64,000 nt of DNA, taken from the NCBI RefSeq assembly GCF_000177675.1, contig NZ_ADGX01000029.1:1-64000 (forward strand), in the 5' to 3' direction. A program made the position numbers and the translations under genes. This DNA is from Parafrankia sp. EUN1f. Lineage in GTDB: Bacteria > Actinomycetota > Actinomycetes > Frankiales > Frankiaceae. Below the pieces are notes generated by a model. The model made no database searches and was not told where the DNA came from. It worked only from the letters and a program-made list of their open reading frames with translations. This document shows, piece by piece, positions 42,914 through 52,299 of this stretch (position 1 is the first letter of the stretch; each line of letters opens with the position of its first letter).

Positions 42914-44568
42914 TGCATCCGACCGATCACACCGCGACTTTTCCAGCTCTGCTCGCCGAGATGGTCGCGTCGCGCAGCGAACACCCGGCAGTGATCCACG
43001 GCGAGGAGGTGCTGACCTATCGTCAGCTGGAGCGCCGGTCAGGCGAGATGGCGCGGGCGTTGCTCGCCAGCGGCGTCGGCAAGGGCACTCGGATCGCTCT
43101 GCTCGCACCCGATGGCGCCCTGTGGCTGACCACCTTCTACGCGGCGCTGCGGATCGGGGCCCTAGTTACTCCGATCAGCACGCTGACGACGCCTCCGGAG
43201 CTGGCTCACATCCTGCGGACCAGCGATGCGCAGATTCTGATCGGCGCGCGCCGTTTCCTGCGCCGCGACTTCGCCAAGAACCTGACCGCGGCGCTTCCAG
43301 GGCTGGCCGCTGGTACCGCGGGTGCGCTCCGTCTGCAGTGCGCCCCGCACCTGCGCTCCGTGTGGCTCCAGGACGGTGACGGGCTCTCCTGGGCTGCGCC
43401 GGTCAGCGATCTACTCGCGCGCGCCGCGCTGCCCGGCGCTCCTGATGACGATCTGCTCGCGGCCGTGGAGCGTGAGGTCTCGCCCGCCGACGACGCGCTC
43501 GTCGTCTATACCTCGGGGAGCACCGCGACTCCCAAGGCCGTGGTTCACGGGCAGTGGGCGGTAGCGTGCCAGCCGCGGGCTCTCGCCCGGTACTTCCTGC
43601 TGACCGACGCGGACCGTACCCTGTGCCTGCTTCCCGCCTTCTGGATGGGGGGTATCGCAGCCGCGCTACAGGTCCTGAGTACCGGCGGGACGCTGATCTA
43701 TCCGCGCTCGCCCGACATCGCGGACGCCATCGAGATGATCGAGCGGCACAGCGTCACCTATGTCGTCGTCTGGCATGTGCTGCCGAGGCTGCGAGCGGCC
43801 GCTGTCGCCCGGGGCATCGACGTCGACGCGATCCGCGGCATGGGCGGGCCACCTCGTCGGGAGAACGGTGAACTCATTCCCCCGGGCCTGCGTGCCAACC
43901 TGCTCGGGATGTCCGAAAGCTTCTCCATGCACAGCGCCGAACCCATCAACCAGCGCATGCCCGATGACAAGACCGGCTCCTGTGGGCGTGGTGTGAACGG
44001 GATAGAGCGGCGGGTTGTCAGCCCGGACACCGGCGTTGAGGTTCCCCCCGGCGAGGTGGGCGAGCTTCAGCTGCGCGGGGGCGCGTTGATGACCGGCTTC
44101 TACAAAGTCGAACGGCGCACGGTGTTCACGGCCGACGGGTTCTACCCCACCAAAGACCTGGTGCGCATCGACGCGGATGGCTACGCCTACTTCGTCGGCC
44201 GCACCGGAGACATGATCAAGACGAATTCGGCAAATGTGTCCCGCCTTGAGGTGGAAGCGGCGCTGCGCGCGCTGCCCGAGGTGGACGTGGCGTTGGTCGC
44301 GGGCCTCCCGGATCCGGAGTTCGGCGAGATCGTCGTCGCGGCGGTCGTCCCGGCACCGGACACGAACCCGACAGCCGAGGGTATCCGCGCGACGCTGCGT
44401 GAACGGTTGTCCAGCTTCAAGATCCCACGACGCGTCGTGTTTATCACGCACAATGACGTCCCCCTTACGGAGACAGGAAAAGTCCGGCTGTCCGAGCTCA
44501 GGGAAATCATCCCATCCTGGTTCTCGGAGCCACCGCGGGTGGACCGAGACACAGCAGAGATTCACTGA
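42913..44568 (+). CDS. Acyl-CoA ligase (AMP-binding family) 1
   Basis: 551 residues of the adenylate-forming superfamily. The P-loop is ALVVYTSGSTATPKAVVHG. LLPAFWMGGIAAALQ, LLGMSESFSMHSAEP, GFYPTKDLVRIDADGYAYFV and GRTGDMIKTNSANVSRLEVE follow in order, ending with the catalytic lysine in VPLTETGKVRL. It activates a carboxylic acid as its CoA thioester via acyl-AMP. In this operon it likely starts beta-oxidation of the substrate side chain or ring-derived acid. Confidence 0.92.
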   Translation: MHPTDHTATFPALLAEMVASRSEHPAVIHGEEVLTYRQLERRSGEMARALLASGVGKGTRIALLAPDGALWLTTFYAALRIGALVTPISTLTTPPELAHILRTSDAQILIGARRFLRRDFAKNLTAALPGLAAGTAGALRLQCAPHLRSVWLQDGDGLSWAAPVSDLLARAALPGAPDDDLLAAVEREVSPADDALVVYTSGSTATPKAVVHGQWAVACQPRALARYFLLTDADRTLCLLPAFWMGGIAAALQVLSTGGTLIYPRSPDIADAIEMIERHSVTYVVVWHVLPRLRAAAVARGIDVDAIRGMGGPPRRENGELIPPGLRANLLGMSESFSMHSAEPINQRMPDDKTGSCGRGVNGIERRVVSPDTGVEVPPGEVGELQLRGGALMTGFYKVERRTVFTADGFYPTKDLVRIDADGYAYFVGRTGDMIKTNSANVSRLEVEAALRALPEVDVALVAGLPDPEFGEIVVAAVVPAPDTNPTAEGIRATLRERLSSFKIPRRVVFITHNDVPLTETGKVRLSELREIIPSWFSEPPRVDRDTAEIH

Positions 44569-44610
44569 TCGTCACCGATCTGAGTTCCACGAGTCACAGG
44601 AGCAACGCAC

Positions 44611-45585
44611 ATGGCTGAGGCAACGGGGCGTCCTTCCGCCGAGGAGATCGTGTTGTACGAGAAAGACCCGGACACACGTATCGCCACGATCACCCTGGAC
44701 CGCGCTGACGAGCTCAACGCCATGACGATCGACGCCCAGCACCGCTACGCCGACCTGATCCGGCAGGCCGGCATCGACGACGAAGTCAAGGTGCTAGTCA
44801 TCCGGGCTAACGGACCCAACCTGGGTAGCGGCGCTGACCTACCGGAGCTGATGGACATCATGGCTCGCCGCGGCGACGTCACGATGAAGCACATTGTTCG
44901 GATCCCCGAGGACGCCGACGTCGAGTACCCGCGGACGGGCACTTATCGCTACGGGGCGTCGAACGTGCAGTTCTACACGGATCCGAGCGCCGGGATGCGA
45001 AGCCTTCAGGATTTCAAGAAGATCAGCATCCTCGAGGTCCGCGGCTACTGTTACGGCTGGCACTTCTACCAGGCAGCCGATGCCGATATCGTCATCTCCG
45101 CCGAGGACGCCCTGTTCGGCCACGCCGCGTTCCGCTACGCCGGATTCGCGGCCCGACAGTGGCAGTGGTGCTCGATGATGGGTATTCGCAAGTTCATGGA
45201 GATGGTCTTCACCGGCCGGCCGTTCACCGCCAAGGAGATGTACGACTGCGACTTCGTCAACGCCGTCGTGCCGTTCGACGAGCTCGAGGCGATGACGGCC
45301 AAGTACGCGCTCGCGTGCGCACGCTCACGGCCGACCGACACGGTGTTCGTCCAGAAGACCTTCTTCGAAATCTTCAAACAGCACCAGGGTGAATACATGG
45401 GCAGCATCCTTTCCGGGCTTCTGGAGTCGACCGGGCGCCTGCTGCGACCCGACGGTGAAGGGCTTGAAATCAACCGGGAGACCCTCGACCGCGGGCTAAC
45501 GGGCGCCGTCCGCGACAATGACGAGCGCTTTCCACCCGAGTGGCGCCTCAGCCGGCGCGGCCGCGGCGACGCCCCGCAGGTGTGA
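44611..45585 (+). CDS. Enoyl-CoA hydratase/isomerase family protein 1
   Basis: 324 residues. Crotonase fold: TITLDRADELNAMTIDAQHR, RANGPNLGSGADLPELMDIM (oxyanion-hole region) and EVRGYCYGWHFYQAADADIV. The second oxyanion segment is atypical (GYCYGWH in place of G-x-GxGxx) and no usual catalytic Glu pair is evident, so it may catalyse another crotonase reaction such as ring cleavage or dehalogenation. An insert of about 40 residues follows the first motif. In the same operon as the ligase. Confidence 0.87.
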   Translation: MAEATGRPSAEEIVLYEKDPDTRIATITLDRADELNAMTIDAQHRYADLIRQAGIDDEVKVLVIRANGPNLGSGADLPELMDIMARRGDVTMKHIVRIPEDADVEYPRTGTYRYGASNVQFYTDPSAGMRSLQDFKKISILEVRGYCYGWHFYQAADADIVISAEDALFGHAAFRYAGFAARQWQWCSMMGIRKFMEMVFTGRPFTAKEMYDCDFVNAVVPFDELEAMTAKYALACARSRPTDTVFVQKTFFEIFKQHQGEYMGSILSGLLESTGRLLRPDGEGLEINRETLDRGLTGAVRDNDERFPPEWRLSRRGRGDAPQV

Positions 45586-45586
45586 A

Positions 45587-46888
45587 ATGGTCGTCCTCGC
45601 GAATGCTCGTATCTTCGACGGTCACACGATGCGCCCGGGCATGAGCTCGGTCGTGGTGGATGGCAATATCATCACTGCTGTAGGCGAGACCGCTGGCCGC
45701 GATGGCAACGATGTCATCGACGTGGGTGGCATGACTGTCATGCCCGGTCTGATCACCTCTCATCTGCACCCGGACTTCTACAAGTTCGATATCTTCTCCG
45801 GTGAGAAGCCCGGCAAGGAACTGCCGCCCGGGGTGATGATGGCGATCGGCGTCCGCACCTGCCGGGTGCTGCTGGAAAGCGGCTTCACCGGCTATGCGGG
45901 TGCCGGGTGCGCCCATGACATCGACGCGCAGCTGAAGATGGCCATCGCCCAGGACATCATCCCGGGACCCCGGATCCGGGCCTGCGGGCACCATATCGGC
46001 ACCACGGGCGACATGAACAACCGCAGCCGCTGGTGGAAACGCTACGAGACGCCCGGCATCGACCTGTGCGGCGATGGTCCCGACGCTATCCGCATGATGG
46101 TCCGGCAGGAGATCAGTCGCGGCGTGGAGATCATCAAGGTCTTCGCCGGCGCCGGGCACGGCATTCCCAACGCGACCTCGCGGAACATCTCGCGAGACGA
46201 GCTTTCCTCGTTGGTACGCACAGCCCATGAACGCGGAGCCAAAGTCCGTGCACACGTGGCCGACAAGGAAATGATCCTCGAATGCCTCGATCTCGGCGTC
46301 GACATCATCGACCACGGTGACGAGATCGACCAGGAGTGCATCGACCTGATGGTCGCGGCCGGCACCTTCTGGGTACCCAGTCTTGTCTACCTGTGGAGCC
46401 TGCTCGAGATTGGTTATGCGGCGAAGTTCGGTGTTACGCCGGCGCTCTACGATCACGTGCGCGAGATGCTCCCTGTCGCCCAGCAGGCGGGTGTGCGGAT
46501 CCTGCTAGGGGACGACTACAGCGGCGTATTCCGCACGATGATCGAGGATGATCCGCTTGATCACCAGGTCGGCAACTACGGCCGCGAGTTCGCGTTCTAC
46601 TCCGAGATCGACGGCCTGTCACCGGCGGAGGTACTCACCTGGGGGACGAGCAACGCCGGGCAGCTTCTCGTCGACGCACCCGCGACGGTCGGTGTGATCG
46701 CGCCTGGCGCGCTCGCTGACCTGATCGTCGTCGACGGTGATCCACTCGCTGATCCGACCCTGCTCTCACGGCCCGACGAGGCCCTGAAGGCGGTGTTCCG
46801 GGACGGAGTCCTGGTCATCGACTATCTGCCGACGTCGAAGGCTCCGACGGAGCGCTCGACAGCTCTGGGACGGGAGGTCCGACGGTGA
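45587..46888 (+). CDS. Metal-dependent amidohydrolase (imidazolonepropionase-like)
   Basis: 433 residues from the ATG at 45587, one base after the preceding stop. VLANARIFDGHTMRPGMSSV and MTVMPGLITSHLHPDFYKFD (HxH metal ligands) open the composite domain. EIIKVFAGAGHGIP contains the likely carboxylated Lys. KVRAHVADKEM and DIIDHGDEID give two more His, and ILLGDDYSG gives the Asp. A cyclic amidohydrolase/prolidase-like enzyme. The GTG of the next SDR overlaps its end by four bases. Likely hydrolyses an amide or lactone-like intermediate. Confidence 0.9.
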   Translation: MVVLANARIFDGHTMRPGMSSVVVDGNIITAVGETAGRDGNDVIDVGGMTVMPGLITSHLHPDFYKFDIFSGEKPGKELPPGVMMAIGVRTCRVLLESGFTGYAGAGCAHDIDAQLKMAIAQDIIPGPRIRACGHHIGTTGDMNNRSRWWKRYETPGIDLCGDGPDAIRMMVRQEISRGVEIIKVFAGAGHGIPNATSRNISRDELSSLVRTAHERGAKVRAHVADKEMILECLDLGVDIIDHGDEIDQECIDLMVAAGTFWVPSLVYLWSLLEIGYAAKFGVTPALYDHVREMLPVAQQAGVRILLGDDYSGVFRTMIEDDPLDHQVGNYGREFAFYSEIDGLSPAEVLTWGTSNAGQLLVDAPATVGVIAPGALADLIVVDGDPLADPTLLSRPDEALKAVFRDGVLVIDYLPTSKAPTERSTALGREVRR

Positions 46889-47640
46889 CGGGCGACGCCG
46901 CGTCGAGAAAAGTTGCTTTTATCACTGGCGCCGGTTCGGGCATCGGCCGGGCGGCGGCGCAGGCGTTCTTGCGCCGCGGGTATGCCACTGTGCTCGCCGA
47001 CGTGAACGAGCAGGCCGGGCAGGAGGCCCAGGGCGAACTCGGCGCGCTGGGAGAATGCATCTATGTCCGCTGCGATGTGGCGGATGACGACACGGTGCGG
47101 GCCGCCGTCGACACCGCCGTGGCCGCCTACGGACGGTTGGACGCGGCTTTCAACGCCGCGGGCATCGACGGCGAACAGGGCAAGCTCGTCGCCGAGTCGA
47201 GTCTGGAGAACTGGAACCGCGTCATCGCGGTCGATCTCACGGGCACCTGGTCCTGCATGCGTTATCAACTGCCTGCGCTGTTGGCATCGGGGGGCGGTGC
47301 CATCGTGAACTGCGCCTCGGTCGCGGGAATCCGGGCCGCACCGACGGTCTCCGCCTACACCGCCGCCAAGCACGGGGTTGTGGGGCTCACACGGGCGGCG
47401 GCTCGCGAGTATGCCTCCCGCGGGGTGCGCGTGAATGCCCTGTGCCCGGGGACCGTCGACACGCCGATGTTCCGGGCGTCCATGTCGGAGGAGACAATCG
47501 AACGTCTCATTCGCGCCAATCCGTCCGGCCGCGTCGCCGAAGCGCGCGAGATCGCCGACACGGCGGTCTGGCTGTGCACCGATGCGCCGGCATACCTCAC
47601 CGGTCAGGCCATCGCCGTTGACGGAGCAGCCGGCGCCTGA
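46885..47640 (+). CDS. Short-chain dehydrogenase/reductase
   Basis: 251 residues; GTG 46885. Classical SDR: AFITGAGSGIGRAAAQAFLR, NAAGID, NCASVAGIRAAPTVSAYTAA followed by KHG (Ser-Tyr-Lys), RVNALCPGTVDTPMF and the terminal TGQAIAVDGAAG. All catalytic residues are present. Probably oxidises a hydroxyl produced by one of the oxygenases in the cluster. Confidence 0.92.
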   Translation: MTGDAASRKVAFITGAGSGIGRAAAQAFLRRGYATVLADVNEQAGQEAQGELGALGECIYVRCDVADDDTVRAAVDTAVAAYGRLDAAFNAAGIDGEQGKLVAESSLENWNRVIAVDLTGTWSCMRYQLPALLASGGGAIVNCASVAGIRAAPTVSAYTAAKHGVVGLTRAAAREYASRGVRVNALCPGTVDTPMFRASMSEETIERLIRANPSGRVAEAREIADTAVWLCTDAPAYLTGQAIAVDGAAGA

Positions 47641-47785
47641 CCCGGCTGCCGGGTGGATCCAAGGCGCGATCCGTGGCGCCAACTTCCACCTGATGAACCC
47701 GCGTGCCACCAGGCCAGCTGGATCATTCTCGCATCGAGTTGCTACCGGAAGGCCGAAGCCCACCAGTGAGCTAGAAAGGACCGCG

Positions 47786-48199
47786 ATGCATCGCATTCTG
47801 TTGAGCACCTTCGTCATCGACACCCCCGGGCAGGCCCGTGACCAGACGGTGGCTTTCTGGTCGGCGGCGTTGGGTGCAGAAGCACATGCCACCAAACTTC
47901 CGGCGTACCATATTCTCGCGGACGCGGCTGATCCCAACCGCATTGTTGTCCAGGATGTCGGCCCCGGCGCGGCCGGCGTCCATTTCGACATCCACACCGA
48001 CGATCTCGAGGGCGAGGTCAAGCGCCTCGTCGACTGCGGCGCCACGGTCGTCGACGCGTCGTGGGCGAACCATCCAGGGCGCTGGGTGATCATGCGGGAC
48101 CCGGCCGGCATGGAGTTCTGCGTGGTGTTCGCGCTGAACGAACTGCGCCCGCAGGCCGACCGCGACGAATTCGAACGTCGGGCCAAGGTCGTTGGTTGA
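47786..48199 (+). CDS. VOC (glyoxalase-like) family protein 3
   Basis: 137 residues; ATG 47786 with aaagga upstream, after a 145-base gap. ILLSTFVIDTPGQARDQTVA and FWSAALGAEA open the fold; AGVHFDIHTDDLEGEVKRLV and VIMRDPAGMEFCVVF (Glu ligand) close it. It resembles the glyoxalase-like group of actinobacterial VOC proteins. Substrate unknown. Confidence 0.87.
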   Translation: MHRILLSTFVIDTPGQARDQTVAFWSAALGAEAHATKLPAYHILADAADPNRIVVQDVGPGAAGVHFDIHTDDLEGEVKRLVDCGATVVDASWANHPGRWVIMRDPAGMEFCVVFALNELRPQADRDEFERRAKVVG

Positions 48200-48668
48200 T
48201 CTGGTGACACCGCCGACGGACGATGCCGCTGAGATCATCCACCTGTGTGCTGTGTACGCGCTCAAAATGTCCCAGGGCGATATTCACCACATCATCGAGC
48301 ATCTCATCACTCCGGACGGGAGCTACTCCGCGTTCGGTGACACGTACAGCCTCGCGGACTGGCCACGGCTGGTCGAGGCCGCGCCGAAGGGCCTGTTCCT
48401 CACCGGAGCACCTGTGCTCGATCTCGACGGTGACTCCGGAACGGGCGAGGTTCCCCTTCTCTTCATCGACCAGACCAACCACCGGATGCGCATGGGTTGG
48501 TACAGCGACACCTACCGTCGAACCGCGGACGGCTGGCGCCTCGTCACCCGGAAGATGACATTCCTCCGTCGTCACGGCGGCGCGGACTCGGGCATGCCCC
48601 ACGACCCGACCCGGCCGGCACCCACGGGGAAGGGAACATCCGTCACAGATGTGGCCGGTCTGGCCTGA
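48192..48668 (+). CDS. SnoaL/NTF2-like small protein
   Basis: 158 residues from the TTG at 48192, overlapping the previous gene by 8 bases; a GTG at 48204 is an equally good start. The alpha+beta barrel pattern is DDAAEIIHLCAVYALKMSQG, GSYSAFGDTYSLADW, NHRMRMGWYSDTYRRTADGW and RLVTRKMTFLRR. This resembles SnoaL-like/bile-acid dehydratase-type proteins, which isomerise or dehydrate small ring compounds. Last gene of the plus-strand operon; its stop codon lies at the base of the hairpin at 48664-48718. Confidence 0.75.
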   Translation: MVDLVTPPTDDAAEIIHLCAVYALKMSQGDIHHIIEHLITPDGSYSAFGDTYSLADWPRLVEAAPKGLFLTGAPVLDLDGDSGTGEVPLLFIDQTNHRMRMGWYSDTYRRTADGWRLVTRKMTFLRRHGGADSGMPHDPTRPAPTGKGTSVTDVAGLA

Positions 48669-48718
48669 TCGTCGTCGCCGTCGAGCCCGACCGCGAGCGG
48701 GCTCGACGGTCGATCAGG
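48664..48718. terminator. Bidirectional hairpin between converging operons
   Basis: An inner perfect 12-bp stem (48678-48689 with 48698-48709, 8-base loop) is flanked by an outer 8-bp stem (48664-48671 with 48711-48718). It spans exactly the gap where the plus-strand operon (ending 48668) meets the minus-strand operon (ending 48714). No long T-run is present, as usual for high-GC actinomycetes. Likely terminates both transcripts. Confidence 0.75.
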
Positions 48719-49844
48719 ATCTCGGCATGCCCAGAACGCGGTGGGCGATGAGGTTCCTCTGGATCTGGGCCGTGCCGCCCATGACGCTCTGAGCCCTGCT
48801 GTACAGGTACGTGGCAAGCATGCTGGCCCCGACCTCGTCGTGGGTGGCCCCGGCGATGTCGACGGCCGCGTGGCCCACGGTCTGCTCGACCGAGGTCATG
48901 AGAAGTTTGTCGATGGAGCCCTCGACGCCATGATCCAGGCCGTCGAGGCGCTCAGACAGCCGCCGGCTGACGAGGTGCGCCAGCATGTCGGACTCCACGA
49001 TCGCCCACGCGAGCTGCCGGAACTGCTCCGCGTCGTAGCCCGCGGGATCGTCGCGCAGGAACTTCTGCAACTGCTTCACGGTCTTGCGGTAGCGGCTGGC
49101 GTTGCCCAGCTCCTGCGGTTCGCGTTCGTGCGCCAGTACGGTCATCGCGACGGCCCACCCGTCGCCGGACGAGCCGATCATGTTGACCGCCGGGACGACC
49201 GCGGCGTCGAACGTGACCTCTCCGAACTCGCGGGCCACGCCGCTGATCATCTTCAGGGGTCGTTGGGTGATGCCCGGCTGGTTCATCGGGATCGCGAAGG
49301 CGGACAGGCCCCGGTGGCCGCGCGCGTCCGGATCTGTGCGGGCCAGCAGCAGGCACCAGTCGGCCACGTCCGAGTAGCTCGTCCAGACCTTGTGACCGGT
49401 CACGATGAACTGGTCACTGTCGCGCACAGCCCGGGTGCGCAGGGACGCGAGGTCGGAGCCCGCGTCGGGTTCGCTGAACCCCTGGCACCAGCGCGCCCGT
49501 CCGCTGATCAGATCGGGGAGGAACCTGTCTTTGACGTCGTCGTTCGCGTGCGCACAGATCGCTTGGACGAGGTAGCCGAGGTTGGGGCGCGGCGGCGCGT
49601 GGGCGGCCGCGAGCTCCTCGTCGACGATCACGTCATAGACGGTCGGCCTGTCGTGGCCACCGTAGCGGACCGGCCACGAAAGCCCGAAGAACCCGGCTCG
49701 ATACAGAGACCGGTGCCATTCGGGCTGCTTTTCCCAGTACTCGTCCGAGGTGGACGAGGCGGGCAGATGCGGGTTGTTCTCGCCGAGCCAGGCCCGCAGC
49801 CGCACGCGGAACCGGGCCTCCTCGGCCGAGTCGGCGAAGTCCAT
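48714..49844 (-). CDS. Acyl-CoA dehydrogenase, subunit 1 of a coupled pair
   Basis: 376 residues. The ATG at 49844 overlaps the stop of the upstream acyl-CoA dehydrogenase gene (ATGA). FAD-dependent family motifs: WCQGFSEPDAGSDLASLRTR, GHKVWTSYSDVADWCLLLAR, and the C-terminal QSVMGGTAQIQRNLIAHRVL. Members with this partner arrangement often form alpha2-beta2 heterotetramers, as the FadE pairs in mycobacterial sterol catabolism. Predicted to desaturate an acyl-CoA intermediate. Confidence 0.92.
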   Translation of the reverse strand: MDFADSAEEARFRVRLRAWLGENNPHLPASSTSDEYWEKQPEWHRSLYRAGFFGLSWPVRYGGHDRPTVYDVIVDEELAAAHAPPRPNLGYLVQAICAHANDDVKDRFLPDLISGRARWCQGFSEPDAGSDLASLRTRAVRDSDQFIVTGHKVWTSYSDVADWCLLLARTDPDARGHRGLSAFAIPMNQPGITQRPLKMISGVAREFGEVTFDAAVVPAVNMIGSSGDGWAVAMTVLAHEREPQELGNASRYRKTVKQLQKFLRDDPAGYDAEQFRQLAWAIVESDMLAHLVSRRLSERLDGLDHGVEGSIDKLLMTSVEQTVGHAAVDIAGATHDEVGASMLATYLYSRAQSVMGGTAQIQRNLIAHRVLGMPRS

Positions 49845-50839
49845 CAGAGATGACCTCCCAGGCCGGCGTGCTCGAGCACGCGCGCCAGGTTGGGACCGAC
49901 GCCACCGAGTACGTCGGTCGCGAGCAGGGTGCGACGCAGGTACACATGCGCGAGGCACTCCCAGGTGTTCCCGATGCCGCCGTGCACCTGGATGCAGGTC
50001 TCGCAGACCAGCCGTGCGCCGCGCGCGGCGTAGGCCTTGGCGGAGGCGGCGGCCGCGACGGCATCCGGCGGGGCAAGCGAGTCGACGCCCCACGCCGCGT
50101 ACAGCAGCGCTGCCCGCGCACCCTCGATCTGGACGAGAGCGTCAGCGAGCAGGTGCGCCACCGCCTGGAAGGAGCCGATCTGCTTCCCGTACTGGACGCG
50201 CTGCCCGGCGTAGGTCACGGCGAGATCCAGCGCACCCCTCATCGAGCCGACGAGGTCGGCCGTGGTAATCGTGAGAGCGAGGGCGGTCCAGCGCTGCCGG
50301 TCGGCTTCCGTCAGCGACCCGACCGTGACCGCTTCTGTGTTCGGGATCAGCGCCATCGGCCGGGTGAGGTCGATCGAACCGGCCTTCTCGTGTAGCCCCG
50401 CGGCGACGAGGGTGCCATCCGCGGCGAGCAGCAACGCCGACCCGGCGTCGCGGGCGTCGATCGCGAGCGCCGGCTCACCCGGCGATGCTAGGGCGGCGAG
50501 GTTGCGGCGCAGGCCGACCGTCTCGCGGTCAACGGCCTGCGAAGCTCGCGCGAGACGCCGGAGCTCCATGGCCAGCGTCGGCCCGAGGAACGGCGCGTCC
50601 GCGAGCCCGCGCCCGAGCTCCTCGGCGACGATGGCGACTTCGACCCCCGACGCAATGGGGCCGCCGCGATCGTCGGGTGCGCGTAGCTCCCGCCATCCCG
50701 AGCTCTCGACGGCCTCGTCGAGCGCGGCCGCCCTCCTCTCGTCGGCGAGATCGGCAACCGCCCGTGACCCGAGCCGATCGATCACACGGCGCGCGGCCTG
50801 GCACAGTGCCCGCTGCTCAGCGGTGTATCGAACGTCCAT
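49844..50839 (-). CDS. Acyl-CoA dehydrogenase, subunit 2 of a coupled pair
   Basis: 331 residues, a shorter and more divergent acyl-CoA dehydrogenase. The middle domain is degraded compared with its neighbour (EPALAIDARDAGSALLLAAD). The C-terminal helical part is well kept: LVGSMRGALDLAVTYAGQRV, QYGKQIGSFQAVAHLLADAL and QVHGGIGNTWECLAHVYLRR. It probably pairs with the protein at 48714-49844 as a heteromeric enzyme. ATGA overlap with it. Confidence 0.9.
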   Translation of the reverse strand: MDVRYTAEQRALCQAARRVIDRLGSRAVADLADERRAAALDEAVESSGWRELRAPDDRGGPIASGVEVAIVAEELGRGLADAPFLGPTLAMELRRLARASQAVDRETVGLRRNLAALASPGEPALAIDARDAGSALLLAADGTLVAAGLHEKAGSIDLTRPMALIPNTEAVTVGSLTEADRQRWTALALTITTADLVGSMRGALDLAVTYAGQRVQYGKQIGSFQAVAHLLADALVQIEGARAALLYAAWGVDSLAPPDAVAAAASAKAYAARGARLVCETCIQVHGGIGNTWECLAHVYLRRTLLATDVLGGVGPNLARVLEHAGLGGHL

Positions 50840-50891
50840 CAGAACGCGCCGGTCGCGGCTGCGCGCCGCCTGGGCTCCGGGTGGCCCATGG

Positions 50892-52262
50892 TCACGTCAG
50901 ATACGTATCGAGCGTGGCGTGGAAGTGCCGTATCCGGCTTTCCTGATAGAGCGCCAGGGTGGTCCTGGCGGCCACCGAGGCGCGCAGGCCACGCTGGATG
51001 CGTCCCATCGTCACCCCGTCCTGGTTGAAGACACGACCGAACACCCCCAGTTCAGGCGCGCTGGTCCAGCTTTCGTCGTCGCGCAGAACCCGCGTCGGCG
51101 CGGGGCGCGGCCGGACGCCGCCCTCGGGCAGCGGCTCCAGGACCATGATGTCGATCACGCAGGACTCGGGATCGTTGCCATGGGGCCGGAACCGGTACGC
51201 GAACGAGGTGAGCAGGCCTGCCCAGGGCATGAAGTTCGGAAAGAGGAGGTACTCGATCCCGTCGAGGAGCTCCGCGTCACTCACGGCTGAATAGTCGCGC
51301 CCGGTGCGTGCGGCCAGCGACTTTCGCACCCGCGCGGCGAGGGTGCTCCTCGCGTTCGCTCCCGGTTCGATGGTGACCTCGGCGTCGCGTGAGCCCAGCA
51401 TCCTGCGCACGATGGCGACGTCGTCGGGCGGATCCTCGAGATGGTCGCTGCTCACACCGACAGCAGTGATCATTCGGCTCACGTGTTGCCCGTAGACGTC
51501 GTACTCACTCAGCGAGTCAGCCGCCGTCGGCAACAGCTGGGGGTGTGTCGCCATGGTGTGGTAGGCCTCGATGAACGCCTCCAGCGCAACCTTCCAGTTA
51601 CAGGGCATGACACGCACGATGTGAGCTTTGAGGTAGCGGTCCTCCAGCGGCCACCGCGCGAAGTGCCACGGCAGGGTCTCGAGGTATTCGCCGAGGGGGG
51701 CCGCGTCTTGGTCGATGTTCACGAAGACGAACCCGCCCCACGTCGCGACCTGGGCCTGGGGAAGGCAGAAGCCGGTTCGGTCGATGTGGGGGAAGTCCCA
51801 TGCCGAGGGAATCTCGCTGAGCGTCCCGTCGAGGTTCCAGGTGAATCCGTGGAAGGGGCACCGGATGTTACTCAGAGGTCCCCCTTTCGTGCGCAGCTGT
51901 GTTCCTCGGTGCAGGCAGGAGTTGTGATAAGCCCTGATGTCATCGGGTGCCGCGCGCAGGACGATGAGTGACCAGTCGGCGATGTCGTAGACGATCGAGT
52001 CCCCGACCTCGGGGATCTGCTCTTCCCGGCAGGCCATCTGCCACGTGTGGCCCCAGACCTTGTCGACCTCGCGCCGATGGAACTCCGGGTCGAAGTAGCG
52101 CGTCGGCGCGATACCTCCCGGCTCCGTGTAGCCAGCCGAGACCGCACGCAGGCTCTCCGGCACCGGACGCGTCTCCGCATCCAGCAACCGCTGGTAGAAG
52201 TGCTGGCCGCGGGCAATCCCGTCGGGCGCGCGTTCCTGGGACAGCGCGTCTGATGTGGTCAC
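50892..52262 (-). CDS. Rieske non-haem iron ring-hydroxylating oxygenase, alpha subunit
   Basis: 456 residues from the GTG at 52262 with ggagga upstream. The Rieske [2Fe-2S] site is CLHRGTQLRTKGGPLSNIRC followed by PFH. The mononuclear iron site is ALEAFIEAYHTMATHP with two His. It hydroxylates an aromatic or polycyclic substrate using electrons from a reductase; no reductase or beta subunit is adjacent, as for many KshA-like or homomultimeric oxygenases. Third gene of the minus-strand operon. Substrate unknown. Confidence 0.92.
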   Translation of the reverse strand: MTTSDALSQERAPDGIARGQHFYQRLLDAETRPVPESLRAVSAGYTEPGGIAPTRYFDPEFHRREVDKVWGHTWQMACREEQIPEVGDSIVYDIADWSLIVLRAAPDDIRAYHNSCLHRGTQLRTKGGPLSNIRCPFHGFTWNLDGTLSEIPSAWDFPHIDRTGFCLPQAQVATWGGFVFVNIDQDAAPLGEYLETLPWHFARWPLEDRYLKAHIVRVMPCNWKVALEAFIEAYHTMATHPQLLPTAADSLSEYDVYGQHVSRMITAVGVSSDHLEDPPDDVAIVRRMLGSRDAEVTIEPGANARSTLAARVRKSLAARTGRDYSAVSDAELLDGIEYLLFPNFMPWAGLLTSFAYRFRPHGNDPESCVIDIMVLEPLPEGGVRPRPAPTRVLRDDESWTSAPELGVFGRVFNQDGVTMGRIQRGLRASVAARTTLALYQESRIRHFHATLDTYLT

Positions 52263-52299
52263 GTTCGCTCCTCCTTCACCCGTTGGGGACCTCGGGTCG